Source: Treponema sp. (GTDB lineage: Bacteria; Spirochaetota; Spirochaetia; Treponematales; Treponemataceae). From it: a stretch of DNA of 64,000 nt. The number at the start of each line of letters is the position of its first letter. Positions within the stretch are counted from its first letter, which is position 1. The stretch is taken from contig JAFZRP010000008.1 in assembly GCA_017619795.1 (NCBI GenBank), positions 48,756-112,755 of the forward strand, read 5' to 3'. A program made the translations under genes and the position numbers. Below the pieces are notes generated by a model, which ran no database searches, was not told the origin of the DNA, and saw nothing but the letters and a program-made list of their open reading frames with translations. Positions 34,946-44,362 of the stretch are shown piece by piece.

Positions 34946-36160
34946 ATGGGTATTTTTAAGCGTATTCTTCCAATTCTTGCAGTTTCATTGCTTGCAGGAA
35001 GTGTTTTTTGTGAATCTTTTTTTAGTGGATACGCCGGAGGAAAATTAAACTACTCTGCAAACAGTACTTCTGAGTCATACAACCCGGATCTTAAGCTTCA
35101 GGCTTTTTTCCAGGGACAATTTAACTTTTCCGAGAACCTCTGGAGCCATATGGAGCTTTCTATAGATACTGGTGACTTTATAAGCGAGGAGCTTTTCCAC
35201 GTAACACCATCAGATTTTAGTATAGATGAGCTTTCTTTTATTGCAAAAGCACAGATTGATAACAGTACAAACTATTTCAGTGCCTTTATGGGAACCTTTG
35301 ACCCTATCGGTTCAGATATTTTCTTCAGAAGATATTTTGGAGTACAACCGCTTGCTTCTAAAATTACAGAAAGCTGGCTTGGTATGGCAGGTTCTATTCT
35401 TTATCCTCATTTTGGTCTTGGAATTAGTGATGTTGTAAAAGTATATAAAGCCCCTATTGCCTTCGGTTTTTACGGATATTTGAACCATGAAGACGATAAA
35501 TTCTTTGTAATTAATGCAGATTTGCGTTTTGGTTGTGTATTCAGATATTTTTCTTTCGATATTGCAGGTGGAATTGGTGCCCCACTTTCTGATAAATATG
35601 AAAATGAAGATGTTTGGTTTGCTGTAGACAAGTTTTACTGGCACGCTGGAACAACAATGCTTATTGGAAACAATTACACACAATCTGTATATATTCAGGC
35701 AGGACTTTTTAATGCTCCATTTACAAAGGCTTCTAAAAAGATTGCCGCAACACAGGAAGATGTATATTTACTGCTTGAACCAAGATTCAGAATTGATAAT
35801 GCACACGTAAATCTTTCTATATTCAGCTTCCCAGAAGGAACTGTTAAAAAGTTATTATTTATTGATGATACCCTTGGTGTAAACCTGAACATCTATACAG
35901 ATTCTGTAACAATCGGTTCAAAAAGCTTTACAATCGGAACACACTTTGCTTACTCCTTCCCAGGAAAATACTTCCTTGACCTTAAAAACTTCATGGACGT
36001 AGTTTCAGGGGATTTCAATATCAACATGACTCCATATATTTCGAGCAACTTCCTTTCCGGTGAGCTTCACTCTCAAATCACCGTCAAATTTATGGAATTT
36101 AAACGTTCAGAGTGGTATAATGCAATCTCGGTTGATTTAGGATATAGAACAAGCTTCTAA
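34946..36160 (+). CDS. Outer-membrane beta-barrel protein
   Basis: A 404-residue exported protein: signal peptide to about residue 23 (LPILAVSLLAGSVFCE), a series of amphipathic aromatic strands (for example FSFDIAGGIGAPLSDKYE, QSVYIQAGLFNAPFTKAS), and a C-terminal strand ending in Phe (VDLGYRTSF), the usual signal for outer-membrane insertion. The family is not recognised by name. The start at 34946 has a GGAGA site; the longer frame from 34910 is not used. The upstream sigma-28-like promoter suggests co-regulation with flagella, next to the chemotaxis operon. Confidence 0.75.
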   Translation: MGIFKRILPILAVSLLAGSVFCESFFSGYAGGKLNYSANSTSESYNPDLKLQAFFQGQFNFSENLWSHMELSIDTGDFISEELFHVTPSDFSIDELSFIAKAQIDNSTNYFSAFMGTFDPIGSDIFFRRYFGVQPLASKITESWLGMAGSILYPHFGLGISDVVKVYKAPIAFGFYGYLNHEDDKFFVINADLRFGCVFRYFSFDIAGGIGAPLSDKYENEDVWFAVDKFYWHAGTTMLIGNNYTQSVYIQAGLFNAPFTKASKKIAATQEDVYLLLEPRFRIDNAHVNLSIFSFPEGTVKKLLFIDDTLGVNLNIYTDSVTIGSKSFTIGTHFAYSFPGKYFLDLKNFMDVVSGDFNINMTPYISSNFLSGELHSQITVKFMEFKRSEWYNAISVDLGYRTSF

Positions 36161-36161
36161 C

Positions 36162-36176
36162 CTGATTCAATCAGGA
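36162..36176. promoter_or_regulatory. Short inverted repeat before feoAB
   Basis: CCTGAT, TCA, ATCAGG directly after the preceding stop and 6 nt before the feoAB ATG. It may be a small operator or a leader hairpin overlapping the AGGA site; the match to any iron-box consensus is not evident. Confidence 0.4.
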
Positions 36177-36182
36177 CAATTT

Positions 36183-38591
36183 ATGACTCTAAATGAATTA
36201 AAGGTCGGAAAAACCGCAATTATAACAAAGGTTGGCGGAAAGGGTGCTTTACGCCAGCATTTTCTTGATATGGGAGTAATTCCCGGCACAGAAGCAACAC
36301 TTGTAAAACTAGCTCCAATGGGCGATCCAATGGAGATAAGGATTCATGGCTATGAGCTTACGCTCAGGTGTGATGATGCTAAAAAGCTTGAGATTCAGGA
36401 GCTTGAAGCTGCAAGTGATAATAAAGCAGAAAACACAGAAAATACCGCTGGGGATGAAAAAAAAGGCGCATCATCATCATCAAAAACTACTACAGCCAAA
36501 ACTGAAAAAACGCTGCACCCTGGCCTTGGAGAAGGCGGCAAATATCACGTAAAGGCAGACGAAAATCCCCTTCCACCGGGAACAAAGCTTACATTTGCAT
36601 TGGCAGGAAACCAGAACTGCGGAAAAACAACCCTTTTTAACCAGCTCACAGGTTCAAATCAGCACGTAGGAAACTTCCCTGGAGTTACTGTAGATAAAAA
36701 AAGTGGCCCGATTAAAGGACATGCCGAAACAGAAATCACAGATTTACCTGGTATTTATTCTCTTTCTCCATATACAAGCGAAGAAATTGTTTCCAGAGAG
36801 TTTATCTTAAAAGAAAAACCGACTGGAATAATCAATATTGTTGATGCTTCAAACATAGAACGTAATCTTTATCTTACCCTTCAGCTTATGGAGCTTGAAA
36901 CCCCGACAGTTCTTGCCCTTAATATGATGGACGAGGTTCACAATAACGGCGGTTCAATCAGGATTAACGAAATGGAAGAGCTTTTGGGCATTCCAGTTGT
37001 ACCAATTTCTGCCGTTAAAAATGAAGGTGTTGACGAGCTTATAAACCACGCACTGCACGTAGCTCAATTTCAGGAACGCCCCGGAAGAACAGATTTCTGC
37101 GATAAGGATGCAGAGGATGGTGGTGCAGTTCACAGATGTCTGCATGCGATAATGCATCTTATTTTTGACCACGCAGAATATGCAGAACTTCCGCTCAGAT
37201 TTGCAGCCTGTAAGCTTGTAGAAGGCGATGAAGCAGTTACAAAAGCACTTATGCTCTGCCCTAACGAGCTTGAAATGATTGAACACATCATCCTCCAGAT
37301 GGAAGAAGAACGCGGACTTGACCGTGCGGCCGCAATTGCAGACATGAGATTTTCTTTTATAAAGAAGCTCTGTGATAAAACAGTTGTAAAGCCAAAGGAA
37401 AGTAAGGAACACGCCCGCTCTAACAAAATAGACAAGATTCTTACAGGAAAATGGACAGGAATCCCGGCTTTTATAGCAATTATGGGATTGATTTTCTTCC
37501 TTACATTTAATGTTATTGGTGCCTGGCTTCAGGAGCTGCTAGATTCCGGAATAAGCTGGCTTGCGGCACTTGTAGACACACAGATGGAAGCAATGAATGT
37601 AAACCGCTTCCTTCATTCGCTTATAATTGACGGTATTTTTACGGGAGTTGGTTCTGTCGTAAGCTTTGTCCCTGTAATTGTAGTGCTGTTTTTCTTCCTT
37701 TCTATTCTGGAAGATTCGGGATATATGGCGCGAGTTGCCTTTGTTATGGATAAGCTGCTTCGAAAAATAGGACTTTCCGGACGAAGTATTGTTCCTATGC
37801 TTATTGGCTTTGGCTGTACTGTTCCAGGTGTAATGGCAAGCCGAACGCTTCCTTCTGAGCGTGACCGAAAAATGACGATTATGCTCACTCCATTTATGAG
37901 CTGTAGTGCAAAGCTTCCAATCTACGGCTTTATTACATCAACCTTTTTCCCGAAATATTCCGGTTTGATAATGATTGGTCTATATTTTTTGGGAATTGTG
38001 ACAGCGATTATAGTTGCGCTCGTTTCAAAAGCTACCGCATTTAAAGGAAAAGCTGTTCCTTTTGTGATGGAGCTGCCAAATTACAGATTTCCAGCCGCAA
38101 AGAACGTATTCCACCTTTTGTGGGAAAAGGCAAAGGACTTTTTACAGAGGGCCTTTACCGTTATCTTCCTTGCAACGGTAATAATCTGGTTTTTACAGAC
38201 ATTTAACCTCCACTTCAACTTTGTGGAAGACTCAAAAGACAGCATTCTTGCTGTAATTGCCGGAATAATTGCACCGATTTTCAAACCGCTTGGCTTTGGC
38301 GACTGGAAGATTTCTACAGCTTTAATAACAGGTTTTATTGCTAAAGAAAGTGTTGTTTCTACTCTGCTCGTTCTTTTTGGTGGAGCGGGAGAACTTTCAA
38401 CAGCACTGAATGTACCGGCAACAGCAGCCTTACTTGTATTCTGTCTGCTTTATACACCTTGTGTTGCGGCAATTGCAGCAATAAAAAAAGAATCCGGCAC
38501 TAAATGGGCTGTTTTGACAGTTATTGGACAGTGTGCGCTTGCCTGGATTTTTGCGCTGCTTGCAAGATTTATCTGCCTTCTTTTTGTATAA
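36183..38591 (+). CDS. feoB: Fused FeoA-FeoB ferrous iron transporter
   Basis: An 802-residue fusion. Residues 1-75 are an SH3-like FeoA domain (LRQHFLDMGVIPGTEATLVK). A low-complexity Ser/Thr/Lys linker (about 80-130) leads to the FeoB GTPase with P-loop GNQNCGKTTLFN (142-153), DLPGIYSLSPY (187-197) and G4 NMMDE. The remaining part is the polytopic transporter with the paired gate motifs (GCTVPGVMASRTL and CKLP-like SCSAKLPIYGF). It imports Fe2+ across the inner membrane. FeoA is usually a separate gene, so the fusion fixes a one-to-one ratio. It follows the porin-like gene by 22 bp. Confidence 0.95.
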   Translation: MTLNELKVGKTAIITKVGGKGALRQHFLDMGVIPGTEATLVKLAPMGDPMEIRIHGYELTLRCDDAKKLEIQELEAASDNKAENTENTAGDEKKGASSSSKTTTAKTEKTLHPGLGEGGKYHVKADENPLPPGTKLTFALAGNQNCGKTTLFNQLTGSNQHVGNFPGVTVDKKSGPIKGHAETEITDLPGIYSLSPYTSEEIVSREFILKEKPTGIINIVDASNIERNLYLTLQLMELETPTVLALNMMDEVHNNGGSIRINEMEELLGIPVVPISAVKNEGVDELINHALHVAQFQERPGRTDFCDKDAEDGGAVHRCLHAIMHLIFDHAEYAELPLRFAACKLVEGDEAVTKALMLCPNELEMIEHIILQMEEERGLDRAAAIADMRFSFIKKLCDKTVVKPKESKEHARSNKIDKILTGKWTGIPAFIAIMGLIFFLTFNVIGAWLQELLDSGISWLAALVDTQMEAMNVNRFLHSLIIDGIFTGVGSVVSFVPVIVVLFFFLSILEDSGYMARVAFVMDKLLRKIGLSGRSIVPMLIGFGCTVPGVMASRTLPSERDRKMTIMLTPFMSCSAKLPIYGFITSTFFPKYSGLIMIGLYFLGIVTAIIVALVSKATAFKGKAVPFVMELPNYRFPAAKNVFHLLWEKAKDFLQRAFTVIFLATVIIWFLQTFNLHFNFVEDSKDSILAVIAGIIAPIFKPLGFGDWKISTALITGFIAKESVVSTLLVLFGGAGELSTALNVPATAALLVFCLLYTPCVAAIAAIKKESGTKWAVLTVIGQCALAWIFALLARFICLLFV

Positions 38592-38592
38592 G

Positions 38593-39456
38593 CTATTTTA
38601 TAGTTTTCAATTCAGCAAGATTTCGCAGTATTTCCTGCATAATAAGAAAAGCGTCCGGGGTAAGGTTTGTGATATTGTCATCCTGAGAATGAAGCATTTT
38701 CCAGGTTGGAGGAACCTCGATTTTTGAAGCCAGCGGCTGTGTTACGGCATTTTTAAGAGTAAACAGGGAACGACAATATGCTTCGGCTTCATCACTAGGG
38801 AGCATGGTGATTGCTACAGCGGGAATACCATTTGCAAGAAAGCCTGCATTATCGCTGTAGCTTGTCGGTAGCTTAAGCCAGGTTTGAGATGTATTTTTGA
38901 TTATGGTCTCTGCCCTCTGCTCAAGCTCGGAATATTTTTTAATGAAGGAGTTGGATGCTTTTTTTGAAATATAACTCTGACAGATTATTGGAACAGTTCC
39001 CCGCCCCATACAGTCAAAAACAAAAACATCTTCATCGGCAATTGCGAGCCGGCGGAACAAGGCTGCAAGCGCAAAAGCTCCCTGCTCCTGAATACCGCCC
39101 GAAGCACCAAGCTCTTCACCATCGGTAAAAATCAGGCGGATATTGTGGAAGCTGCCGGTCATACATTCGGCGCTATAAACGCGCACAAGCTCTGTAGCCC
39201 ACTGCATCAGACAGTACACGGCAGCAGAATTATCGTTTGCACCAATTCCAACACGATCGTAGTGAGCAATCACTGTTTTTATGCGGAACATAGGATTGTA
39301 CTGAGACTGCGGAAACTTAACATAGATATGATTTTTTCCTTCAATTTGAAGTATTGGAGCTTCAATTCCGGCTTTTTTAAGATAATTCTGAATAAATGCG
39401 GCACGGTCGCAGTCGGGAGCGATAAAGTCGGAAAAATCAGAAGGAATTGAGTACAT
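38593..39456 (-). CDS. M28-family zinc peptidase
   Basis: A 287-residue aminopeptidase-like enzyme without a signal peptide. Zinc ligands fit the M28 pattern: VIAHYDRVG, GANDNSAAVY, TDGEELGASGG, VFDCMG and a C-terminal LHSQDDN. It probably removes N-terminal residues or acts on small peptides in the cytoplasm. The convergent feoAB stop is one base away. TATAAT lies 6 nt before the ATG and no Shine-Dalgarno is seen. A G-rich repeat starts directly upstream. Confidence 0.8.
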   Translation of the reverse strand: MYSIPSDFSDFIAPDCDRAAFIQNYLKKAGIEAPILQIEGKNHIYVKFPQSQYNPMFRIKTVIAHYDRVGIGANDNSAAVYCLMQWATELVRVYSAECMTGSFHNIRLIFTDGEELGASGGIQEQGAFALAALFRRLAIADEDVFVFDCMGRGTVPIICQSYISKKASNSFIKKYSELEQRAETIIKNTSQTWLKLPTSYSDNAGFLANGIPAVAITMLPSDEAEAYCRSLFTLKNAVTQPLASKIEVPPTWKMLHSQDDNITNLTPDAFLIMQEILRNLAELKTIK

Positions 39457-39475
39457 AAGGGTATTATAGAATAAA

Positions 39476-39576
39476 TTAGGGGATAGTGGATAGGGGATTA
39501 GGGAATAGGTTATAGGTTTTAGGGGAATAGGTTTTAGGTGTTAGGTTACAGGTTATAGGTTATAGGTGTTAGGGGG
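39476..39576. repeat. Degenerate G-rich heptamer repeat
   Basis: About thirteen tandem variants of a 7- to 8-bp unit close to TTATAGG, TTTTAGG, TGTTAGG and GGAATAGG. The strand bias of G and the spacing of GG/GGGG runs resemble telomeric repeats and could form G-quadruplexes. It lies between divergent genes. Confidence 0.8.
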
Positions 39577-39589
39577 AAACCTTTTTTAA

Positions 39590-39617
39590 TTGAATCTGTT
39601 TTTTTTCATGTTATAAT
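39590..39617 (+). promoter_or_regulatory. Promoter of the transglutaminase lipoprotein
   Basis: TTGAAT (39590-39595) and TATAAT (39612-39617) with a 16-bp spacer, immediately after the G-rich repeat. Confidence 0.65.
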
Positions 39618-39692
39618 TCTATTAATAAGAATGCAGTCTGAGTAAATTTTGGGAGTTTTAATATGCGGGCTGTTTTCGAGGAGTAACCGGCA

Positions 39693-42650
39693 ATGAGTAG
39701 AGAAAAAATTAAGAAAAGAACATTATCATTTAAGCTGATTTTATCCATCCTTTGTATTATAGCCTGCATTTCTTTTTCGGGATGTGACTTTATTCAAAAT
39801 CTTATGAATGAGCCTGCAAAAACAGAAGACGATGTAACAATAACACAATCTGGGCTTGCAGAAAACAAGTATATTATTACGCATATTGATGATTCTGATT
39901 ATGAAATTACACTTTTTGCTAAAACAGGCAAGCTTTTTGCAGAAAAATCATCAAGAGCCATCAGAACAGCAGTCTCTTCGGCTTCTTTAGACGGACAGTT
40001 TGTTTACAATTCCAGCACGAAAACTGTTTTTATGTGTCTTAAGGGGACAACCACTAAATATAAGAAAGCAGATGTAAACCTTGCAGGAAAAAAAGGTTCT
40101 GACTCTTCAAAACCGGTTTCTGTATCATTAACCTCTTCTACAAAAAACGAGTTCTTATATGCAATAGAAACTGTAGAAACTCTTCCAGTAGAAACAACAG
40201 TTGAGGAGAACAATGAAACTGATAATCCGGGTAATAACGACAATCCTGAAAATAATGATAATCCTGGAAATAATGATAATCCTGGCAACAACGACAACCC
40301 GGACAACAACGACAACCCAGGAAATCAGACTACCCCGGATAATCCGAACGGTAATACTGCAACAGAAGAAAAGCTTCAGCAGGGCAAAAAATGGTCTGAT
40401 TACGAAGGTGGAATGAGAACAATAAGCTTTGGCGAAAGAACTAACAATACAGATTCAATTTTTGTTTCCACAATTCAACCTCTCCCACGACCAGATTATT
40501 CGGAAATTGATAAGGCTGCAAAGGCTCTTTCAATTCCAACAACAACAAGCATAGAAGATGCAGCCAAGCTGATTGTACAGACTACAAAAGCTTCCACAGT
40601 AAAAGAAAAAGCACGCGCAATTTTCATATGGGTTGCATATTATGTCGATTATGACTATTCGCATAGCAGAAATTCTGCAGAAGAAGCTTTTAAAGACAGA
40701 CTTGCTGTTTGTGACGGTTATTCTAAACTTGTTGAAAAAATGTGTAAGGCTGTTGATGTAGACTGTGTTGAATATGCAGGCTATGTAACTAACGGTATAG
40801 GTGAAGAAAAATTCAATCCTTCAACACACGCCTGGAACCGAATTTGTCTGGATAAAAACAAACAGCAGTACTTTGTTCTTGATGCAACCTACGCTTCTGG
40901 AGGCTCCATTAAAAACAATAATAAAACTGTTGCTGACTCGTGGTTTGATCCTGATCCATGTTATTTTGCTACTTCTCACTATAGTGATGAGCTTGGTACA
41001 CTTGTTTCGCCAAAAATAAGCCGCGATGATTTTGTTTCTTTACCGGTCCTTCAGCCTAAACTTGAAGAATATGGTATTGATGGAAAAGAACTGCTTGAAT
41101 TCTGTTATTCGCACAAAATCTATTCTACAATTTCAAATATTTTCTACTTGCATTCAGGTACTAAAATTATAAAAATGCCAATAACGGACACTTTACTTCA
41201 CGACAAGACTTACGTTATTGCTTATGAATATGATGGAAAATACTATGAGGAAAAATTTACAACAGACAAGACAGGCGATTCATATACTGTTCAATTAGGT
41301 TCAGCTGGTTTCCTCTCTTACGCACTTGCAGAAGAAATAACGCTCCCTGAAGAAATAGATGAATTTAAAGAACCGGAACCTGTATTTTATGATGATAATA
41401 TTAAAATAAATTTAAATGATGATAATCCTTATTTGACAAAAAAAGATGGAATTTATAACGTTGGTAACTGGCAGGTCACTTGCAATGAACAAAAAGTTCT
41501 GCATTTCTGGGCAGAAGGAGTTTCCAGACACGCATTCTATCTTTCTGCTCAATACGATGCACTGTATCAGGAGTGGAATTTTATAAATGGACATTATCGT
41601 CCTGACAACTTCCAGACTCCTTCATCAGATACAAAAAAATTCGATGAAAATCTTGAAGATATTCTCAATAAGCTTATAACAATTGATAAGTCAATTCCTT
41701 TGGATAGGAAAGGCTACTATGAGACTTGGGAGTATAATGTTGTTCATGTTCCACTAAGCAAAAAGAACGAGGTTATGGATTCAGTAACAAACTATGACTG
41801 GCAAAAAGACACTGAATTTGCAGAATTTGTAAACTGGATGGTAAAACACAATATTCCACAGAAGGACATAGACTTTTACAAGGAAATGGCAAGATACCCT
41901 TATCAAAGAGGTGCCATTGTTAGTAATACAGAACCAAACAGACATAAGCTGGCTGGTATAGATTGTACCTCTTATCCTTATGCACGACCTCTCGTTGATG
42001 AACAAGGCAACGAATATTATGCAGGTGGAATGCAGAAATATTTTGAATACCGCAAGCAGGAAACCCGCCATCTGTTCCGCAATGAAACAATTCCTATACT
42101 GTTAGTTCATATAAAAGACACAGAAGGTGCTGCAGATTCAACAGTTCCGGAGGGTTTCTTTGATGATGAAGCTAAGAGCATAAAGCAAAAGTTTGCAACA
42201 GCTGGATTTACCAATACTTTTGATATTGACTTTGTAGAAATAACTATGAGCTACAAGGAGTTTGATGAAAAATGTGTTAAGAAAGATCCTTGGGGAAATC
42301 TTTATGAAGGAAAATGGGCAAGCTGTGAATATGGAACAGATGAAGTTCTAGCCGAGATTGCAAAAACAAATCCAACACTTGCTCAAAAATATTCAGACAA
42401 GGTAAAAACAGCAGTAATCAAATATTTTGACACCACAAAACTGAATGGCCGTGTAGGAAACATAAACGGTGAATGTCTTGTAAGAAGCCGCTTTGACAAT
42501 ATCATGGCTAATATTGGTTACAGCCGTTTTGACCATATGAACATTTTTGGCACACTCAGAAAAACAAAATCACCATCTTGCTTTGACAATAACTGTCTGC
42601 GCGAAGATGCCATATGTCCACTATGTCTGTATTCTCTTGATATTGATTAA
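39693..42650 (+). CDS. Transglutaminase-like lipoprotein
   Basis: A 985-residue lipoprotein (lipobox SFSGC at about residue 31). An N-terminal domain is followed by a linker of DNPGNN-type repeats (about 174-220) and a transglutaminase-like domain (about 280-430) with the Cys in RLAVCDGYSKLVEKMCKA, His in STHAWNRICLD and Asp in FVLDATYASGG. Two further regions follow (about 570-670 and 700-985), the latter ending in a Cys-rich tail; they are not recognised. GAGGAG precedes the ATG. It may cross-link or cleave wall or surface proteins, but this is inference. Confidence 0.75.
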   Translation: MSREKIKKRTLSFKLILSILCIIACISFSGCDFIQNLMNEPAKTEDDVTITQSGLAENKYIITHIDDSDYEITLFAKTGKLFAEKSSRAIRTAVSSASLDGQFVYNSSTKTVFMCLKGTTTKYKKADVNLAGKKGSDSSKPVSVSLTSSTKNEFLYAIETVETLPVETTVEENNETDNPGNNDNPENNDNPGNNDNPGNNDNPDNNDNPGNQTTPDNPNGNTATEEKLQQGKKWSDYEGGMRTISFGERTNNTDSIFVSTIQPLPRPDYSEIDKAAKALSIPTTTSIEDAAKLIVQTTKASTVKEKARAIFIWVAYYVDYDYSHSRNSAEEAFKDRLAVCDGYSKLVEKMCKAVDVDCVEYAGYVTNGIGEEKFNPSTHAWNRICLDKNKQQYFVLDATYASGGSIKNNNKTVADSWFDPDPCYFATSHYSDELGTLVSPKISRDDFVSLPVLQPKLEEYGIDGKELLEFCYSHKIYSTISNIFYLHSGTKIIKMPITDTLLHDKTYVIAYEYDGKYYEEKFTTDKTGDSYTVQLGSAGFLSYALAEEITLPEEIDEFKEPEPVFYDDNIKINLNDDNPYLTKKDGIYNVGNWQVTCNEQKVLHFWAEGVSRHAFYLSAQYDALYQEWNFINGHYRPDNFQTPSSDTKKFDENLEDILNKLITIDKSIPLDRKGYYETWEYNVVHVPLSKKNEVMDSVTNYDWQKDTEFAEFVNWMVKHNIPQKDIDFYKEMARYPYQRGAIVSNTEPNRHKLAGIDCTSYPYARPLVDEQGNEYYAGGMQKYFEYRKQETRHLFRNETIPILLVHIKDTEGAADSTVPEGFFDDEAKSIKQKFATAGFTNTFDIDFVEITMSYKEFDEKCVKKDPWGNLYEGKWASCEYGTDEVLAEIAKTNPTLAQKYSDKVKTAVIKYFDTTKLNGRVGNINGECLVRSRFDNIMANIGYSRFDHMNIFGTLRKTKSPSCFDNNCLREDAICPLCLYSLDID

Positions 42651-42732
42651 TCAGGCTCGCTCGGTATTCCCTATTATCAACAAATACGATAAAATCGTTT
42701 CTATAAATAAAATCACTATTTGAGGTAAAAAA

Positions 42733-44232
42733 ATGCCAACACCATTGGAAAATTATCTTAGCATGACAAACGGCAAACCAAATGCCGCTATGTGTGCTTA
42801 TGTTGCAAACCTTCAGCAGGTTGCAGCAGTTGGACCGGATATTGCAGCTTCTATTGTAAACGAGCTTGAAAATCAGAGAAGCCACCTGAAGCTTGTTGCC
42901 AGCGAAAACTATTGTTCGCTCAACGTTCAGGCTGCTATGGGAAATCTTCTTACAGACAAATATGCAGAAGGTTATCCAGAACACCGTTATTACGGCGGTT
43001 GTGTAAACATTGATGCTGTTGAAAATACAGCTGCCCGCGAAGCAGAAGCTCTTTTTGGTGCTGATTATGCTTACGTTCAGCCTCACTCAGGTGCAGATAC
43101 AAACCTTGTTGCTTATTGGGCAATCCTTTCAGCAAAGGTTGAAACTCCAACTTTGGAAGAGCTTGGTGTAAAATCCTTGAACGACCTTACAGACGAACAG
43201 TTCGACGCTCTCCGCAAAAAGTTCGGAAACCAGAAGCTTATGGGTCTTGACTACTCTTGTGGTGGTCATCTTACACACGGATACAAAATGAACGTTTCTG
43301 CACGTATGTTCGAATCTCACCCATACGGTGTTGATCGCGAAACAGGCTTGCTCGACTACGATGCTATTGAAAAACAGGCTATGGAAGTAAAACCTCTCAT
43401 CCTTTTGACAGGTTTCTCTGCATATCCTCGCAAAATAAACTTTAAACGCTTCCGTGAAATTGCAGACAAGTGCGGAGCAGTTCTTATGGTAGATATGGCA
43501 CACTTTGCTGGTCTTGTTGCAGGTAAAGTTTTTACCGGCGACTACGATCCTGTAAAATGGGCTGACGTTGTTACAACTACAACACATAAAACTCTGCGCG
43601 GTCCTCGTGGAGCTATGATTCTTTGTAAGAAAGAGTTTGCAGACTACGTAAACAAGGGTTGTCCAATGGTACTCGGTGGACCTCTTGGTCACATTATGGC
43701 TGCAAAAGCAATCGCTTTCAAAGAGGCTCGCACTCCAGCTTACCAGGCTTGGGCACAGCAGGTTGTTAAAAATGCACAGGCTTTGGCAGAAGGCTGTAAA
43801 TCTCACAACATCCCTCTCCAGACAGGAGGAACAGACAACCACCTTATGCTCTGCGACGTAACAGTTTACGGACTTACAGGAAAGCAGGCAGAAGCTGCCC
43901 TCTTCAAATGCGGTGTAACAGCTAACGCAAACGCACTTCCATACGACAAGAATGGTGCCTGGTGGACATCTGGTATCCGTATTGGTACACCAGGTCTTAC
44001 AACACTCGGCATGAACGAAGCAGACATGAAGGAAGTTGCAGACATTATCGATTATGTTCTCAAAAACACAAAGCCTGGTCTTACAAAAGAAGGTAAGCCA
44101 GCTAAGGGCAAAATTGAGATTTCCGATGATACAGTTGCAGCAGCCCGCGCCCGCGTAAACAAGCTTCTCGGCGCTCACGTGCTTTATCCAGAATTGGATC
44201 TCGACTTCTTGAAGAAAGAGTTCGTAAAATAA
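42733..44232 (+). CDS. glyA: Serine hydroxymethyltransferase, long spirochaete form
   Basis: PLP enzyme that interconverts serine and glycine with tetrahydrofolate. The 499-residue protein has the family motifs LKLVASENYCSLNVQAAMG, YPEHRYYGGC, QPHSGADTNLVAYWAI, the PLP lysine in TTTTHKTLRGPRGAM and GIRIGTPGLTTLGM. It is longer than the usual 415-residue enzyme because of an inserted segment after AKVETPTLEELGV, a form I recall from treponemes and chlamydiae. Strong codon bias points to high expression. GAGGT precedes the ATG. Confidence 0.95.
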   Translation: MPTPLENYLSMTNGKPNAAMCAYVANLQQVAAVGPDIAASIVNELENQRSHLKLVASENYCSLNVQAAMGNLLTDKYAEGYPEHRYYGGCVNIDAVENTAAREAEALFGADYAYVQPHSGADTNLVAYWAILSAKVETPTLEELGVKSLNDLTDEQFDALRKKFGNQKLMGLDYSCGGHLTHGYKMNVSARMFESHPYGVDRETGLLDYDAIEKQAMEVKPLILLTGFSAYPRKINFKRFREIADKCGAVLMVDMAHFAGLVAGKVFTGDYDPVKWADVVTTTTHKTLRGPRGAMILCKKEFADYVNKGCPMVLGGPLGHIMAAKAIAFKEARTPAYQAWAQQVVKNAQALAEGCKSHNIPLQTGGTDNHLMLCDVTVYGLTGKQAEAALFKCGVTANANALPYDKNGAWWTSGIRIGTPGLTTLGMNEADMKEVADIIDYVLKNTKPGLTKEGKPAKGKIEISDDTVAAARARVNKLLGAHVLYPELDLDFLKKEFVK

Positions 44233-44249
44233 ATTGATTCAGATATAAG

Positions 44250-44267
44250 AGGGCGGAGCCCCGCCCT
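44250..44267 (+). terminator. Hairpin after glyA
   Basis: AGGGCGG (44250-44256), AGCC loop, CCGCCCT (44261-44267), 18 nt after the glyA stop. No U tract follows, so termination strength is uncertain. Confidence 0.5.
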
Positions 44268-44285
44268 ACGTCTCAAATAAAAAAA

Positions 44286-44318
44286 GCACGGTAGTTTCGA
44301 CAAGCTCAACCACCGTGC
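44286..44318. terminator. Second hairpin between glyA and the EIIC-EAL gene
   Basis: GCACGGT (44286-44292) pairs with ACCGTGC (44312-44318), extended by GTT/AAC beyond a mismatch. An A run before it gives a U run for minus-strand transcripts; on the plus strand a weaker TTTTCTTT follows. It would isolate the next gene's promoter from glyA. Confidence 0.6.
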
Positions 44319-44327
44319 CATTTTCTT

Positions 44328-44355
44328 TAACAAATCCACCATTCCATAGTATAAT
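44328..44355 (+). promoter_or_regulatory. Promoter of the EIIC-EAL gene, probably leaderless
   Basis: TTAACA (44328-44333) and TATAAT (44350-44355) with a 16-bp spacer. The -10 ends 7 nt before the ATG at 44363 and there is no Shine-Dalgarno. Confidence 0.7.
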
Positions 44356-44362
44356 AATCTTT

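Noticed and set aside
40004..40315. Leu/Ser/Gly/Pro-rich antisense frame in the lipoprotein linker
   Set aside because: It is the reverse of the DNPGNN repeat region and has no start signal.
43129..44178. A 349-residue open frame antisense to glyA
   Set aside because: Cys-rich, no family features, and explained by the strong codon bias of glyA, which removes stops on the other strand.
44233..44362. tRNA or small RNA after glyA
   Set aside because: The two hairpins are simple stems; no cloverleaf or CCA-like end is visible.
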